From positions 119,733 to 183,732 of the forward strand of contig CAXXKX010000001.1 of assembly GCA_963676655.2 (NCBI GenBank): 64,000 bases of DNA, given 5' to 3'. Position 1 is the first letter of the stretch; each line of letters starts with the position of its first letter. The notes below the pieces were generated by a model. The model saw nothing but the letters and a program-made list of their open reading frames with translations. It ran no database searches and was not told where the DNA came from. The position numbers were made by a program, and so were the translations under genes. Shown here piece after piece: positions 42,435-50,407 of the stretch. The DNA is from G963676655 sp963676655. GTDB lineage: Bacteria; Verrucomicrobiota; Lentisphaeria; Victivallales; Victivallaceae.

Positions 42435-43408
42435 TTCCAGACTCCACTAATTTTGGTGTTGCATCCGGGACATTTTCCATCGACAATATTGTTTTCCTGA
42501 ATGCGAAAACCGACCCGCCGAATCAACAGTTTCTTGCAGGATGGACAGATCGTATCCTGCCAGGTGGGATTGAGAATGTTGCCGACATAAACAAAATGCA
42601 GTCCTTCAGCTTTACCGATTTGTCTGGCACGCTGCAAAGTTTCGTGGGATGTCGGCGGCAGATTGCGCATCCGGTAACGCGGGGCAAAACGTGAAAAATG
42701 CAGCGGCGTATCCGCTCCGAGATTGGCTTTGACCCAACGGCACAATGCAGTTATGTCGCGATCCTTATCGTTCAGGGTTGGCAGCAGCAGGTTGGTAACT
42801 TCCACCCAAATGCCGCATGATTTGGCGGTAACCAACGAATTAAGCACCGGTTTCAGCGTTCCGCCGCAAACTTGACGGTAAAATTTATCAGAATAGGCTT
42901 TGAGGTCGATATTGGCCGCGTGGGTGTATTTGCACAACTCTTTAAGCGGTTTTTGATTGATATATCCAGCGGTAACCAGAATGTTTTTCAGCCCCAGTTT
43001 TTTAGCTTCACGTGAGCAGTCTGTCGTATATTCGTAAAAAACGACCGGGTCGGTATAGGTATAGGCAATGGACGCACAATGATTTTTTTTAGCCAGGGCA
43101 GCCAGTTTGTCGGGAGGTGCTTGATAGGCCGGAGTGGTATCGGCTGGAGCCTGGGAGATTTCCCAGTTCTGGCAATTGCGGCAATGCAGATTACAGCCGG
43201 CGGTGGCAATCGAGAATGCTTTGGAGCCGGGCAGAAAATGGTTTAGCGGTTTTTTTTCGACCGGATCAAGATGAATGGCGCAGGGATACCCATAAGTCAC
43301 GGCCCGGATAACCCCATCGAGATTAATCCTGACTCGACAATCTCCACTATTGCCCGGCGGAATTATACATCTTTTCGGGCATATTTGACATTGTACTGAA
43401 CTTGCCAT
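42431..43408 (-). CDS. AmmeMemoRadiSam system radical SAM enzyme
   Basis: The radical SAM cluster motif CNLHCRNC is near residues 70-77 (CxxxCxxC), in the PflA-like context FSIATAGCNLHCRNC. An N-terminal CQICPKRC (about residues 6-13) and a C-terminal zinc-ribbon pair CPSC...CPGC flank it, as in this group. Length 325 residues. It would cleave S-adenosylmethionine to a 5'-deoxyadenosyl radical and act on an unknown substrate. The start is the first gene of the four-gene minus-strand operon; downstream genes overlap (GTGA) or follow within 15 bases. A palindromic site lies 45 bases upstream. Confidence 0.92.
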   Translation of the reverse strand: MASSVQCQICPKRCIIPPGNSGDCRVRINLDGVIRAVTYGYPCAIHLDPVEKKPLNHFLPGSKAFSIATAGCNLHCRNCQNWEISQAPADTTPAYQAPPDKLAALAKKNHCASIAYTYTDPVVFYEYTTDCSREAKKLGLKNILVTAGYINQKPLKELCKYTHAANIDLKAYSDKFYRQVCGGTLKPVLNSLVTAKSCGIWVEVTNLLLPTLNDKDRDITALCRWVKANLGADTPLHFSRFAPRYRMRNLPPTSHETLQRARQIGKAEGLHFVYVGNILNPTWQDTICPSCKKLLIRRVGFRIQENNIVDGKCPGCNTKISGVWK

Positions 43409-43453
43409 AAACGGTCAAACTTCTGTTTGTCTGACATAATAAAGCTAAAATAT

Positions 43454-43466
43454 CGCGATAATCGCG
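43454..43466 (-). promoter_or_regulatory. 6-1-6 inverted repeat upstream of the AmmeMemoRadiSam operon
   Basis: CGCGAT and ATCGCG are separated by a single A in an otherwise A+T-rich region, about 46 bases before the start codon at 43408. The G+C islands in an A+T-rich promoter region make an operator plausible. Confidence 0.35.
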
Positions 43467-43535
43467 CTATAAATATTATTATCAAAAAATTATTTCCAAA
43501 CCCTTTTGCCAAATTTAGGATAAATAAAATCTTTA

Positions 43536-44291
43536 TCAGCAAAAAGCGCAGACAGTGGTAATATTATCCTCGCCGCCGCCGATCAATGCCTGTTTCATCA
43601 GTTCATCAATCGCGTCTCGGGGAGTCTTGGAATCTCTGATAATAGCTTTCAGCATAGGATCTTTTACATGCAGATTCAACCCGTCGGAACAGAGCAAAAG
43701 CCGGTCCCCTGACTGGCGATCATAGATATGAATTTCCGGATTGACTTCTTCGGTCGGACCGACCGACCGGGATATGACATGGGCCAGCGGGTGGTTTATC
43801 GCTTGTTCTGGAGTCATCAGCTTCCGGTTGATCAATTCCTGAACTACGCTGTGGTCGCGGGTTATTTGCTCAAAGTTGTCTCCTCTGAGCCGGTAAAGTC
43901 GACTGTCCCCGGCGTGACAAACGACAATATGCTCATCCATGATAACCGCGCATACGATGGTGGTTCCCATGGGGTTGTTGACGCCGAGTTGATTGTTTTG
44001 CTCAAAGAGTGATGAATTGGCTGTTTTGACGCAGTTGGCCAGAAACTCTTCCATTTCTGAGCTTGATTCCATATTCCCGGCATCACTGCGTTTCCAGGCG
44101 GTTACAATATTGCGACAGCAACTGCTGCTGGCCAGATCACCACGGTGATGTCCTCCAATTCCGTCGCAAACAACCAGGAGAATGTTCTTGTCTCCTCCAC
44201 GTCTGCAGACGGAAAAACTGTCTTCGTTATCCGTCCGAACTAGCCCCGGATGAGACTCCGCTGCACATGCAATTCTTTTTGCCGCCGACAT
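43536..44291 (-). CDS. PP2C-family Ser/Thr protein phosphatase
   Basis: All metal-binding motifs are present: ESHPGLVRTDNEDSF (residues 12-26), VCDGIGGHHRGDLAS (40-54), VCHAGDSRLYRLR near 123, LCSDGLNLHV near 200 and GGGEDNITTV at the end. It is a stand-alone cytosolic enzyme of 251 residues like Stp1, and should reverse phosphorylation by Hanks-type kinases. No kinase gene is in the window. A short AGAGG site precedes the ATG at 44291. It is divergent from the EF-G paralogue. Confidence 0.92.
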   Translation of the reverse strand: MSAAKRIACAAESHPGLVRTDNEDSFSVCRRGGDKNILLVVCDGIGGHHRGDLASSSCCRNIVTAWKRSDAGNMESSSEMEEFLANCVKTANSSLFEQNNQLGVNNPMGTTIVCAVIMDEHIVVCHAGDSRLYRLRGDNFEQITRDHSVVQELINRKLMTPEQAINHPLAHVISRSVGPTEEVNPEIHIYDRQSGDRLLLCSDGLNLHVKDPMLKAIIRDSKTPRDAIDELMKQALIGGGEDNITTVCAFC

Positions 44292-44542
44292 ATTACCTCT
44301 GTAAAAACAATCAATTCAGTCATCAATTATCGAAATATTAGTTAATAGATAAAAAATAACGCCTTTTTTCAATATAGCAACAAAAAAAACAATAAGTTTT
44401 TTTGAAATCTTCTAATAAACTGCTATTATATGTAACTTTGTGCGTTGAATTCAGCCCGGAATAGAACAATTCCATCAGGTTAATTATAAGTATATCTTAT
44501 ATATATTGAGGTAACAAACAAGAAAACAGGAGAAAATCGAAG

Positions 44543-46564
44543 ATGAAAGACTGTTCAAAAGTCCGCAATTTCGTAATTGCCGGACATGGCGGAAGTGGAA
44601 AAACCAGTTTGTGCGACTTGATGTTATTCAAATCGGGAGCGGTCAGCCGTAAAGGCAGTGTAGACCAGAAAAACAGTGTTTCTGATTATACTCCGGATGA
44701 ACAGGAAAAGCAGAGCAGTATCTATTCAGCGATTATGAACTGCGAGTGGAACGATAATCAACTGTTTTTTATTGATACGCCGGGATATGGTGAATTTGTC
44801 GGTGAAGTTGTCAGTTCGATGGCTGCGGCGGATAACTCTTTGATCACGGTTGACGCAGTCGAGGGGATTGAAGTTGGCACCGGTCGTGCAATGAAACTTT
44901 CCAAGAAACACGGATTGCCCCGGTTTATTTTGATTAACCGTATCGATCGTGAACGGGCTGATTTCTTTCAGGTTTTGAACCAGCTTCAGGAAGCATATGG
45001 TAAAACTGTATGTGTGCCCATTACTTTGCCGGATGGCTCCGAAGGCGCATTCAGCAAGGTTTTCCATGTTCTTCGCAGTACTGATATTCCTGCAGATCTG
45101 ACCGAACAGGTCGATACATATAAAGAAATGCTGATGGATACCATCGCAGAATCTGATGAAGAACTGATGATGAAATATCTTGAAGGCGAAGAGCTTACTG
45201 ATGAAGAGATCGCCACCGGGCTTCATTCCGCGATTCTTTCAGGTGATCTTATTCCGGTATTTGCCGGCAGTGTTGAAAAAGATATCGGTATTACTGAGCT
45301 GATGAACGGCATAGTCAATCTGTTCCCCGCCGCGCTCGAAAAGAAAGAATATGCTCTGGCTGATGGTTCAACCGCTGAACGTAAAGCAGATGGACCGGCT
45401 CATTGTTTGGTTTTCAAATCTATCATTGACCCTTTCATCGGACAGCTGACCTATGTTAAAGTTGTGTCCGGAGTTGTTAAATCAGACTCTGAAATGATCA
45501 ACGTGACTAATGGAGGCAAGGAGCGATTTGGTTCCCTTCTGCTGATGAATGGTAAAGAGCAGAAAAGTACGGATGCGGCTGGTCCCGGAAGTCTCTTCGC
45601 TATTGCTAAACTGAAAGATACGCATTGCAATCAAACTTTGGCCGGAAGTTCATCGCTTGGTGAATTACCGAAGATAGAGTTCCCGAATCCGGTTATGTCC
45701 TACGCGGTTACTGCGGTCAAGAGTGGTGAAGAAGATAAAATTGCCTCAGGACTGAAAAAATTATCTGAAAGCGATCCTACCATCCAGATTAAACGTGATG
45801 CCGAAACACATGAACTTGTATTTTCCGGCATGGGGGACCAGCATTTGAACTGTGTAGTCCATAAGCTGAAAGAAATGTTTAAGGTGGATGTTAACCTTGA
45901 AACACCAAAAATTGCTTACCGTGAAACCATCACCTCTAATGGAGAAGGCCATTATCGTCACAAAAAACAGAGTGGTGGTGCCGGTCAGTTTGCGGATGTT
46001 TATCTGCGAATTGCCTATAATGAGGAAGGCTATGAATTTGAAAACGCGGTTGTTGGCGGAAATATTCCGAAAAACTTTATTCCCGCGGTGGAAAAAGGAG
46101 TGGTCGACGCCATGACAAAAGGTCCTTTGGTTGGCTGTGTTGTGGAACGCGTAAAAGTTACCGTTTACGACGGTAAGCACCACCCGGTTGACTCCAACGA
46201 AATGGCGTTTAAAATTGCTTCCAGAATGGCGTTTCGCGATGCCATGAGTAAAGCCAAACCGATTCTAATGGAACCGGTGATGAACGTAAAAGTTACGATT
46301 CCTGACCAGTACATGGGCGATATCACCGGCGACCTGAATCATAAGCGCGGTCGTATTCTTGGAATGGGAGTTGAAGACGGTATGCAGGTTGTCAACGCAG
46401 AGATTCCTCTGGCTGAGATGCCTCGTTATGCAACAGAACTGCGTTCGATGACTCAGGGACGCGGGGTTTTCGAAATGGAATTTGCCCGTTATGAGCAGGT
46501 GCCGGCTAACGTTGCCAGCGAAATTATTGCCAAGCATCAGGCAGAAGAAGAAGAAGACTTATAA
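44543..46564 (+). CDS. Elongation factor G paralogue
   Basis: The G domain has an altered P-loop GHGGSGKT (14-21; canonical EF-G has GHIDAGKT-like), G3 DTPGYGE and G4 NRID. Domains II to V follow in the usual order with the total length of 673 residues close to EF-G. This matches the second, FusA2-type EF-G found in many bacteria and in Thermus. It probably drives ribosome translocation in special conditions or recycling; the exact role is not defined by the sequence. A second, standard fusA would be expected elsewhere. A strong terminator follows at 46582. Confidence 0.9.
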   Translation: MKDCSKVRNFVIAGHGGSGKTSLCDLMLFKSGAVSRKGSVDQKNSVSDYTPDEQEKQSSIYSAIMNCEWNDNQLFFIDTPGYGEFVGEVVSSMAAADNSLITVDAVEGIEVGTGRAMKLSKKHGLPRFILINRIDRERADFFQVLNQLQEAYGKTVCVPITLPDGSEGAFSKVFHVLRSTDIPADLTEQVDTYKEMLMDTIAESDEELMMKYLEGEELTDEEIATGLHSAILSGDLIPVFAGSVEKDIGITELMNGIVNLFPAALEKKEYALADGSTAERKADGPAHCLVFKSIIDPFIGQLTYVKVVSGVVKSDSEMINVTNGGKERFGSLLLMNGKEQKSTDAAGPGSLFAIAKLKDTHCNQTLAGSSSLGELPKIEFPNPVMSYAVTAVKSGEEDKIASGLKKLSESDPTIQIKRDAETHELVFSGMGDQHLNCVVHKLKEMFKVDVNLETPKIAYRETITSNGEGHYRHKKQSGGAGQFADVYLRIAYNEEGYEFENAVVGGNIPKNFIPAVEKGVVDAMTKGPLVGCVVERVKVTVYDGKHHPVDSNEMAFKIASRMAFRDAMSKAKPILMEPVMNVKVTIPDQYMGDITGDLNHKRGRILGMGVEDGMQVVNAEIPLAEMPRYATELRSMTQGRGVFEMEFARYEQVPANVASEIIAKHQAEEEEDL

Positions 46565-46581
46565 TAAGTCTATGATATTTC

Positions 46582-46610
46582 AAAACCGGCCTTCGGGCCG
46601 GTTTTTTTTT
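46582..46610 (+). terminator. Strong factor-independent terminator
   Basis: AAAACCGGCC (46582-46591), a TTCG tetraloop and GGCCGGTTTT (46596-46605) form a perfect 10-bp stem that runs into a further T tract to 46610. It lies 18 bases after the EF-G stop codon. Confidence 0.9.
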
Positions 46611-46647
46611 GTCCATCTTTTAAACGGAATGTTAAATAAATAGACTT

Positions 46648-46940
46648 AAATAAATAGACAGTTTGATTATTATTATTTTGTAAGATCCTGGATAGTAATA
46701 TTATGTATAGGTTTTATTAGGGAGCTTATTCTGCTCTGAATACTTCAATCATGTTTTGCTGAGTGCCTTTCCAGTCCGGATAGGTGATTAAAAAATAAAC
46801 TGAATAAACAGACAGTTTGATTATTTATTTTTTGTAAGATTCTGAATAATAAGATTATGTGTAAATTTGATTAGAAAAGATTATTCCGCTCTCAATACTT
46901 CAATCGGGTTTTGCTGGGCGGCTTTCCAGGCCGGATAGGT
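46648..46940. repeat. Diverged tandem duplication, copies about 46648-46785 and 46799-46940
   Basis: Both copies share AAATAAA-AGACAGTTTGATTAT, then GTAAGATTCTG-like, ATTATGT and ATTATTC-GCTCT- blocks, ending in CCGGATAGGT. The right copy contains the real 3' end of the MacB-like permease; the left copy contains only a 60-base piece of that end. They differ by many point changes, so the duplication is old. Confidence 0.75.
46726..46785 (-). pseudogene. Fragment of the 3' end of the MacB-like permease gene
   Basis: On the minus strand this reads TYPDWKGTQQNMIEVFRAE and a stop, against TYPAWKAAQQNPIEVLRAE in the intact gene that ends at 46881. It is the coding part of the left copy of the duplication. 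It has no start codon and cannot be expressed alone. Confidence 0.8.
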
Positions 46941-48149
46941 GCCGAAAACAATCCCGACAAAGCTGGAAATAAGCATTGATAATACAATACTCCAGGGCGA
47001 ATAGATTGTCGGCCACTCTGCATAAAAGGTAACGGCCTGAGCCATCCCGATTCCGAGAAAAATACCCACTATTCCGCCAATTGTAGTGAGGAAGACAGTT
47101 TCAATCAGGAACTGGAAGAGAATATGATTTTTTTGTGCCCCAAGCGCCAACCTGGTACCGATTTCTTTACGTCGCTCATACACGTTTGCAAGCATGATAT
47201 TCATGATTCCGATACCGCCGACGACCAGTGAGATACCGGCAATTGAACTCATGACAATCGTAAAAATATTTTGAGTTTGTTCTTTTTGTTTAAGTAGATC
47301 AAGCGGAACGACCATGCCCCAGTCACGTTCTCGACTGTGCGCTTTTTTAAGATACCCCGCAACCCGTTTGGCCGTATCGTCAATATGGGCGGTATCCAGC
47401 ACTTTGATAATAAAACAGTCATATTGGATATTGGCGATTTTAAGTTGCCGTCCTTCACGCATAAAAGAATAAAAACCATAGTTTGCCATCGACACGGTCC
47501 ATGGAATCAGGATCATGTTATTGGGATTGTCCAGTTCCGGATACCGCATATCATGCTTGTTTTCCAGTATGCCAATAATTCTGTAACTTTTCTGTTCAAT
47601 TCTTAGATTGCGGCCCAGGATATTTTTTTCTCCCAGATTAAACAGTTTACGTTTTGCATTTTTGCCAATGATGCAAACCGGAGTTTTGTTTTGCATATCC
47701 ACGTCATTGAACCAGCGTCCTTTGGTGATGCGGGAATGTGAATCTTCGAGGAATTGCGGCGGGACCGCAACAAGAATAAGGTCAAGCCGAATGCTGCCTT
47801 TCAGTAACTTCCGTCTGGCATTACGCATCTGGGTAATATGTTCAACATTATCCATCTTGGTCAGGTTTGCAAGGTCAGTTTCATTCAGTCCATAAGCTTC
47901 AGCAACACTGCCTTGGGAGGAAGTTTCATTTTTTCCGGCGACAGGTGGTTTGCGGGAGTAAACAATTATTTTATCGATTCCCATTGCCTCGATTTGAGCC
48001 AAAGAGGTTCGCTTAGCTCCTTCGGAAATAGCAAGCATGGCAATGACGCTTCCAACCCCGAAAATAACTCCGAGACTGGTCAGCAGCGAACGTATTTTAT
48101 GCAGCAGCAGATTGTGAAAAGAGAGTCTGAACAGATCATGTACGAACAT
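46881..48149 (-). CDS. MacB-like ABC transporter permease
   Basis: The 422-residue protein has four transmembrane helices: one near the N-terminus (SLLTSLGVIFGVGSVIAML) and three in the C-terminal 140 residues (ISLVVGGIGIMNIML and two more), with a periplasmic domain of about 250 residues between, the MacB/FtsX arrangement. It ends with the family TYPAWKAAQQNPIEVLRAE tail. It does not carry the ATPase domain, which is a separate gene five bases upstream. Function is export or mechanotransmission of lipids, peptides or proteins; the substrate is not known. It is last in a four-gene operon. Confidence 0.85.
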   Translation of the reverse strand: MFVHDLFRLSFHNLLLHKIRSLLTSLGVIFGVGSVIAMLAISEGAKRTSLAQIEAMGIDKIIVYSRKPPVAGKNETSSQGSVAEAYGLNETDLANLTKMDNVEHITQMRNARRKLLKGSIRLDLILVAVPPQFLEDSHSRITKGRWFNDVDMQNKTPVCIIGKNAKRKLFNLGEKNILGRNLRIEQKSYRIIGILENKHDMRYPELDNPNNMILIPWTVSMANYGFYSFMREGRQLKIANIQYDCFIIKVLDTAHIDDTAKRVAGYLKKAHSRERDWGMVVPLDLLKQKEQTQNIFTIVMSSIAGISLVVGGIGIMNIMLANVYERRKEIGTRLALGAQKNHILFQFLIETVFLTTIGGIVGIFLGIGMAQAVTFYAEWPTIYSPWSIVLSMLISSFVGIVFGTYPAWKAAQQNPIEVLRAE

Positions 48150-48154
48150 ATTGG

Positions 48155-48877
48155 TCAGCCTCCGACAGCTATTATTGAATGATCGGCAATCAACCCATCG
48201 CGCAACCGTATGACATTATCGAAATGCGGATCGAGGACCGGGTTGTGAGTAACCATGACTATCGTAGTGCCGTCATCATTCAAATCATGAAAAAGCTTCA
48301 TGATATCGTTTCCGGTTTTTTCGTCGAGATTCCCGGTCGGTTCGTCCGCCAGCAGGAACGCTGGATTATTGCCGAGGGACCGGGCTATCGCTATACGCTG
48401 ACATTCACCTCCGGAAAGCTCGTTGGGCCGGTGTTTCAGCCGGTGGCCGAGCCGGACTCGTTCGGCCAGGATTGCCGCTCGCTCCCGGCGTTCCCGGCGC
48501 GGTACTCTGGCATACACCATCGGTACCTCGATGTTTTGTTCGACAGTGAGGTGCGGAAAAAGATTGAAACCCTGAAAGATAAATCCGATATGAGTGTTGC
48601 GGATTATCGCCAGCTCGGAATCAGGCAGACTTTGCACTGCAACGCCGTTCAAGATATAAGAACCTTCAGTTGGCACGTCAAGTAAACCGAGAATATTGAG
48701 CAGGGTTGATTTTCCGGAACCTGATGAGCCCATAATGCCGACGAATTTACCACGTTCGACTGTACAGTCTATACCTTTTAAGACCGGAACCGCCAGTGGA
48801 CCGGTGCGGTAAGTTTTCTTTATTCCTTCAAGCCGAACGACCGCCTGATCGCCTTGACTGTTGTCAGGGCTTTTCAT
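48155..48877 (-). CDS. ABC transporter ATP-binding protein, MacB/LolD type
   Basis: Walker A is GSSGSGKST (about residues 50-58), the signature is LSGGECQRIAIARSL, and Walker B is FLLADEPTGNLDE, all complete. Length 240 residues. The FQGFNLFPHLTVEQNI segment is typical of the LolD/MacB/FtsE group. It powers the permease encoded five bases downstream and sits three bases after the adaptor gene. Confidence 0.92.
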   Translation of the reverse strand: MKSPDNSQGDQAVVRLEGIKKTYRTGPLAVPVLKGIDCTVERGKFVGIMGSSGSGKSTLLNILGLLDVPTEGSYILNGVAVQSLPDSELAIIRNTHIGFIFQGFNLFPHLTVEQNIEVPMVYARVPRRERRERAAILAERVRLGHRLKHRPNELSGGECQRIAIARSLGNNPAFLLADEPTGNLDEKTGNDIMKLFHDLNDDGTTIVMVTHNPVLDPHFDNVIRLRDGLIADHSIIAVGG

Positions 48878-48880
48878 GGT

Positions 48881-50392
48881 TTATTTATCCTGTTCTTTTT
48901 TCTGGAACGGGCGATACAGATAAACAACATCTTTTTCTTTCAATCCGTCAAGAATTTGTACATAAGTGTCGTTTGACGCTCCGATTTTTACATTTACCTT
49001 TTTAACTTTGCTGCCATCTTTCAAGTAAACGAAAAATTTGTCATTTTCTTCAAAGACCGCTTCAACCGGAACAAAAAGAGTATTTTTGATTATCTGAGTT
49101 ATAATTTCAATCTGAACACTCATACCGCTGACAAGTTTTGACGGAGGATTTTTTAAGTCAATTGTACTTTTGTAGATTTTCGGAGAACTACGGTCCCAAT
49201 AAATTTGATTTACCGGAAGCGAAGCAATCGTGCTTATTTTGCCCCTGAGCTTCATGTTTGGAATAGAGTCCGGAGTAATGATTGCTGAATCATTGAGTTT
49301 TACCTTTGACCGGAACTGTTCCGGCAGATCGAAATCAACAACCAGATTACTCATATCGGGAATGGTTATCAGTATTTGTTTACGTCTGATATCCATTCCC
49401 AGTTTTATTTCCGGGTTGCCCCATCGGCGGTCCGGGTCGCCGTAAATGACGATCCCGTCAACCGGAGCCTCCAGTTTCATCATCGGCATATAGGATTCGT
49501 AACGTTTTAGGCGTTCACGGTTTTTCCGCAATTTGCGTTCAAGATTACTAATGTTGCGAGTTTTCTGGATAATATTTGAAGCAGTTGAAACATTAGTTTT
49601 CTGTTGGTTCAGCTTTGCCTGGGCCAAATTGTTACGCAAGTCCTTCAGCTTATTGGGGTGGGTATAGCGCTGCATTACGGTCCGGTCGTCGTAAGCATTG
49701 TTCAATGTGTTTTTGGCGGTGTCAATCTTGGTGAGCAGAGATTTGAGTTCCTGAGTCTTTTTGTCTTCCTCTTCCTGGTCTCCGCTGCCTTCTTCGGATA
49801 TTTCTTTTTTCTTTTTGTCGTAATTTTGTTCTGCCAATTCCAAAGCGTCTTCTGCGTTGTTAATTTTCAGATCAATCGAGTCACGTTCTTTTTTACGGTC
49901 AAAAAGCAAATATTTACGCAGGTTGTCCTGGGATACGGAAACGCGGTCTTTGGCTGTCCTTATTGATTCCAGGTTGGTACTTTCCTGAATCTTGAGTGAT
50001 TCCTTCGCCAGAAGGATTTCTTTCTCATTATTTTCACACTCAATTCTGTAATCGTCAATTTTGTCCCTCAATTCCTCTGTTTCAAATTTAGCCAGAATTT
50101 GACCTTTCTTAACTTTAGCATTTTCTTCGACGATGTATAACAGTTTGGTATTGTAAGATGCTTCCAGGGCCAGTTTGTGTTTTTTCTTGGTATTGATGCT
50201 TCCAGCTTGCAGCAAACCGATGATCAAGTCACCGCGCTTCAAGTTGAATAAGCGGTCGGGGGATGATTTCTCTTTGCTTCCATCATTTGATGCAGTGCCA
50301 ATTGAGCTGACATGCCAGTAATATGTCCCGACGCCTATGGCGCCAAGGATAAAGAAAAGAAAGATTAATATTCTGCGTTTATATTTTCTCAT
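48881..50392 (-). CDS. HlyD/MacA-like periplasmic adaptor
   Basis: One N-terminal membrane helix (RILIFLFFILGAIGVGTYYW) is followed by the lipoyl-type segment, a long coiled-coil hairpin of about 200 residues (roughly residues 110-310, with many K/E/Q heptads), and the beta-barrel and membrane-proximal domains near the C-terminus (KLRGKISTIASLPVNQ, FVPVEAVFEENDKFFVYL). This is the adaptor class that links an inner-membrane transporter to an outer-membrane conduit. The hairpin is longer than in typical MacA. The gene lies 15 bases after the secretin gene and three bases before the ATPase gene. Confidence 0.88.
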   Translation of the reverse strand: MRKYKRRILIFLFFILGAIGVGTYYWHVSSIGTASNDGSKEKSSPDRLFNLKRGDLIIGLLQAGSINTKKKHKLALEASYNTKLLYIVEENAKVKKGQILAKFETEELRDKIDDYRIECENNEKEILLAKESLKIQESTNLESIRTAKDRVSVSQDNLRKYLLFDRKKERDSIDLKINNAEDALELAEQNYDKKKKEISEEGSGDQEEEDKKTQELKSLLTKIDTAKNTLNNAYDDRTVMQRYTHPNKLKDLRNNLAQAKLNQQKTNVSTASNIIQKTRNISNLERKLRKNRERLKRYESYMPMMKLEAPVDGIVIYGDPDRRWGNPEIKLGMDIRRKQILITIPDMSNLVVDFDLPEQFRSKVKLNDSAIITPDSIPNMKLRGKISTIASLPVNQIYWDRSSPKIYKSTIDLKNPPSKLVSGMSVQIEIITQIIKNTLFVPVEAVFEENDKFFVYLKDGSKVKKVNVKIGASNDTYVQILDGLKEKDVVYLYRPFQKKEQDK

Positions 50393-50407
50393 GTCACTAA
50401 TGGTTAC

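Noticed and set aside
48155..48685. Plus-strand frame opposite the ABC ATPase gene
   Set aside because: Shadow of the ATPase gene, which has intact Walker A, signature and Walker B motifs.
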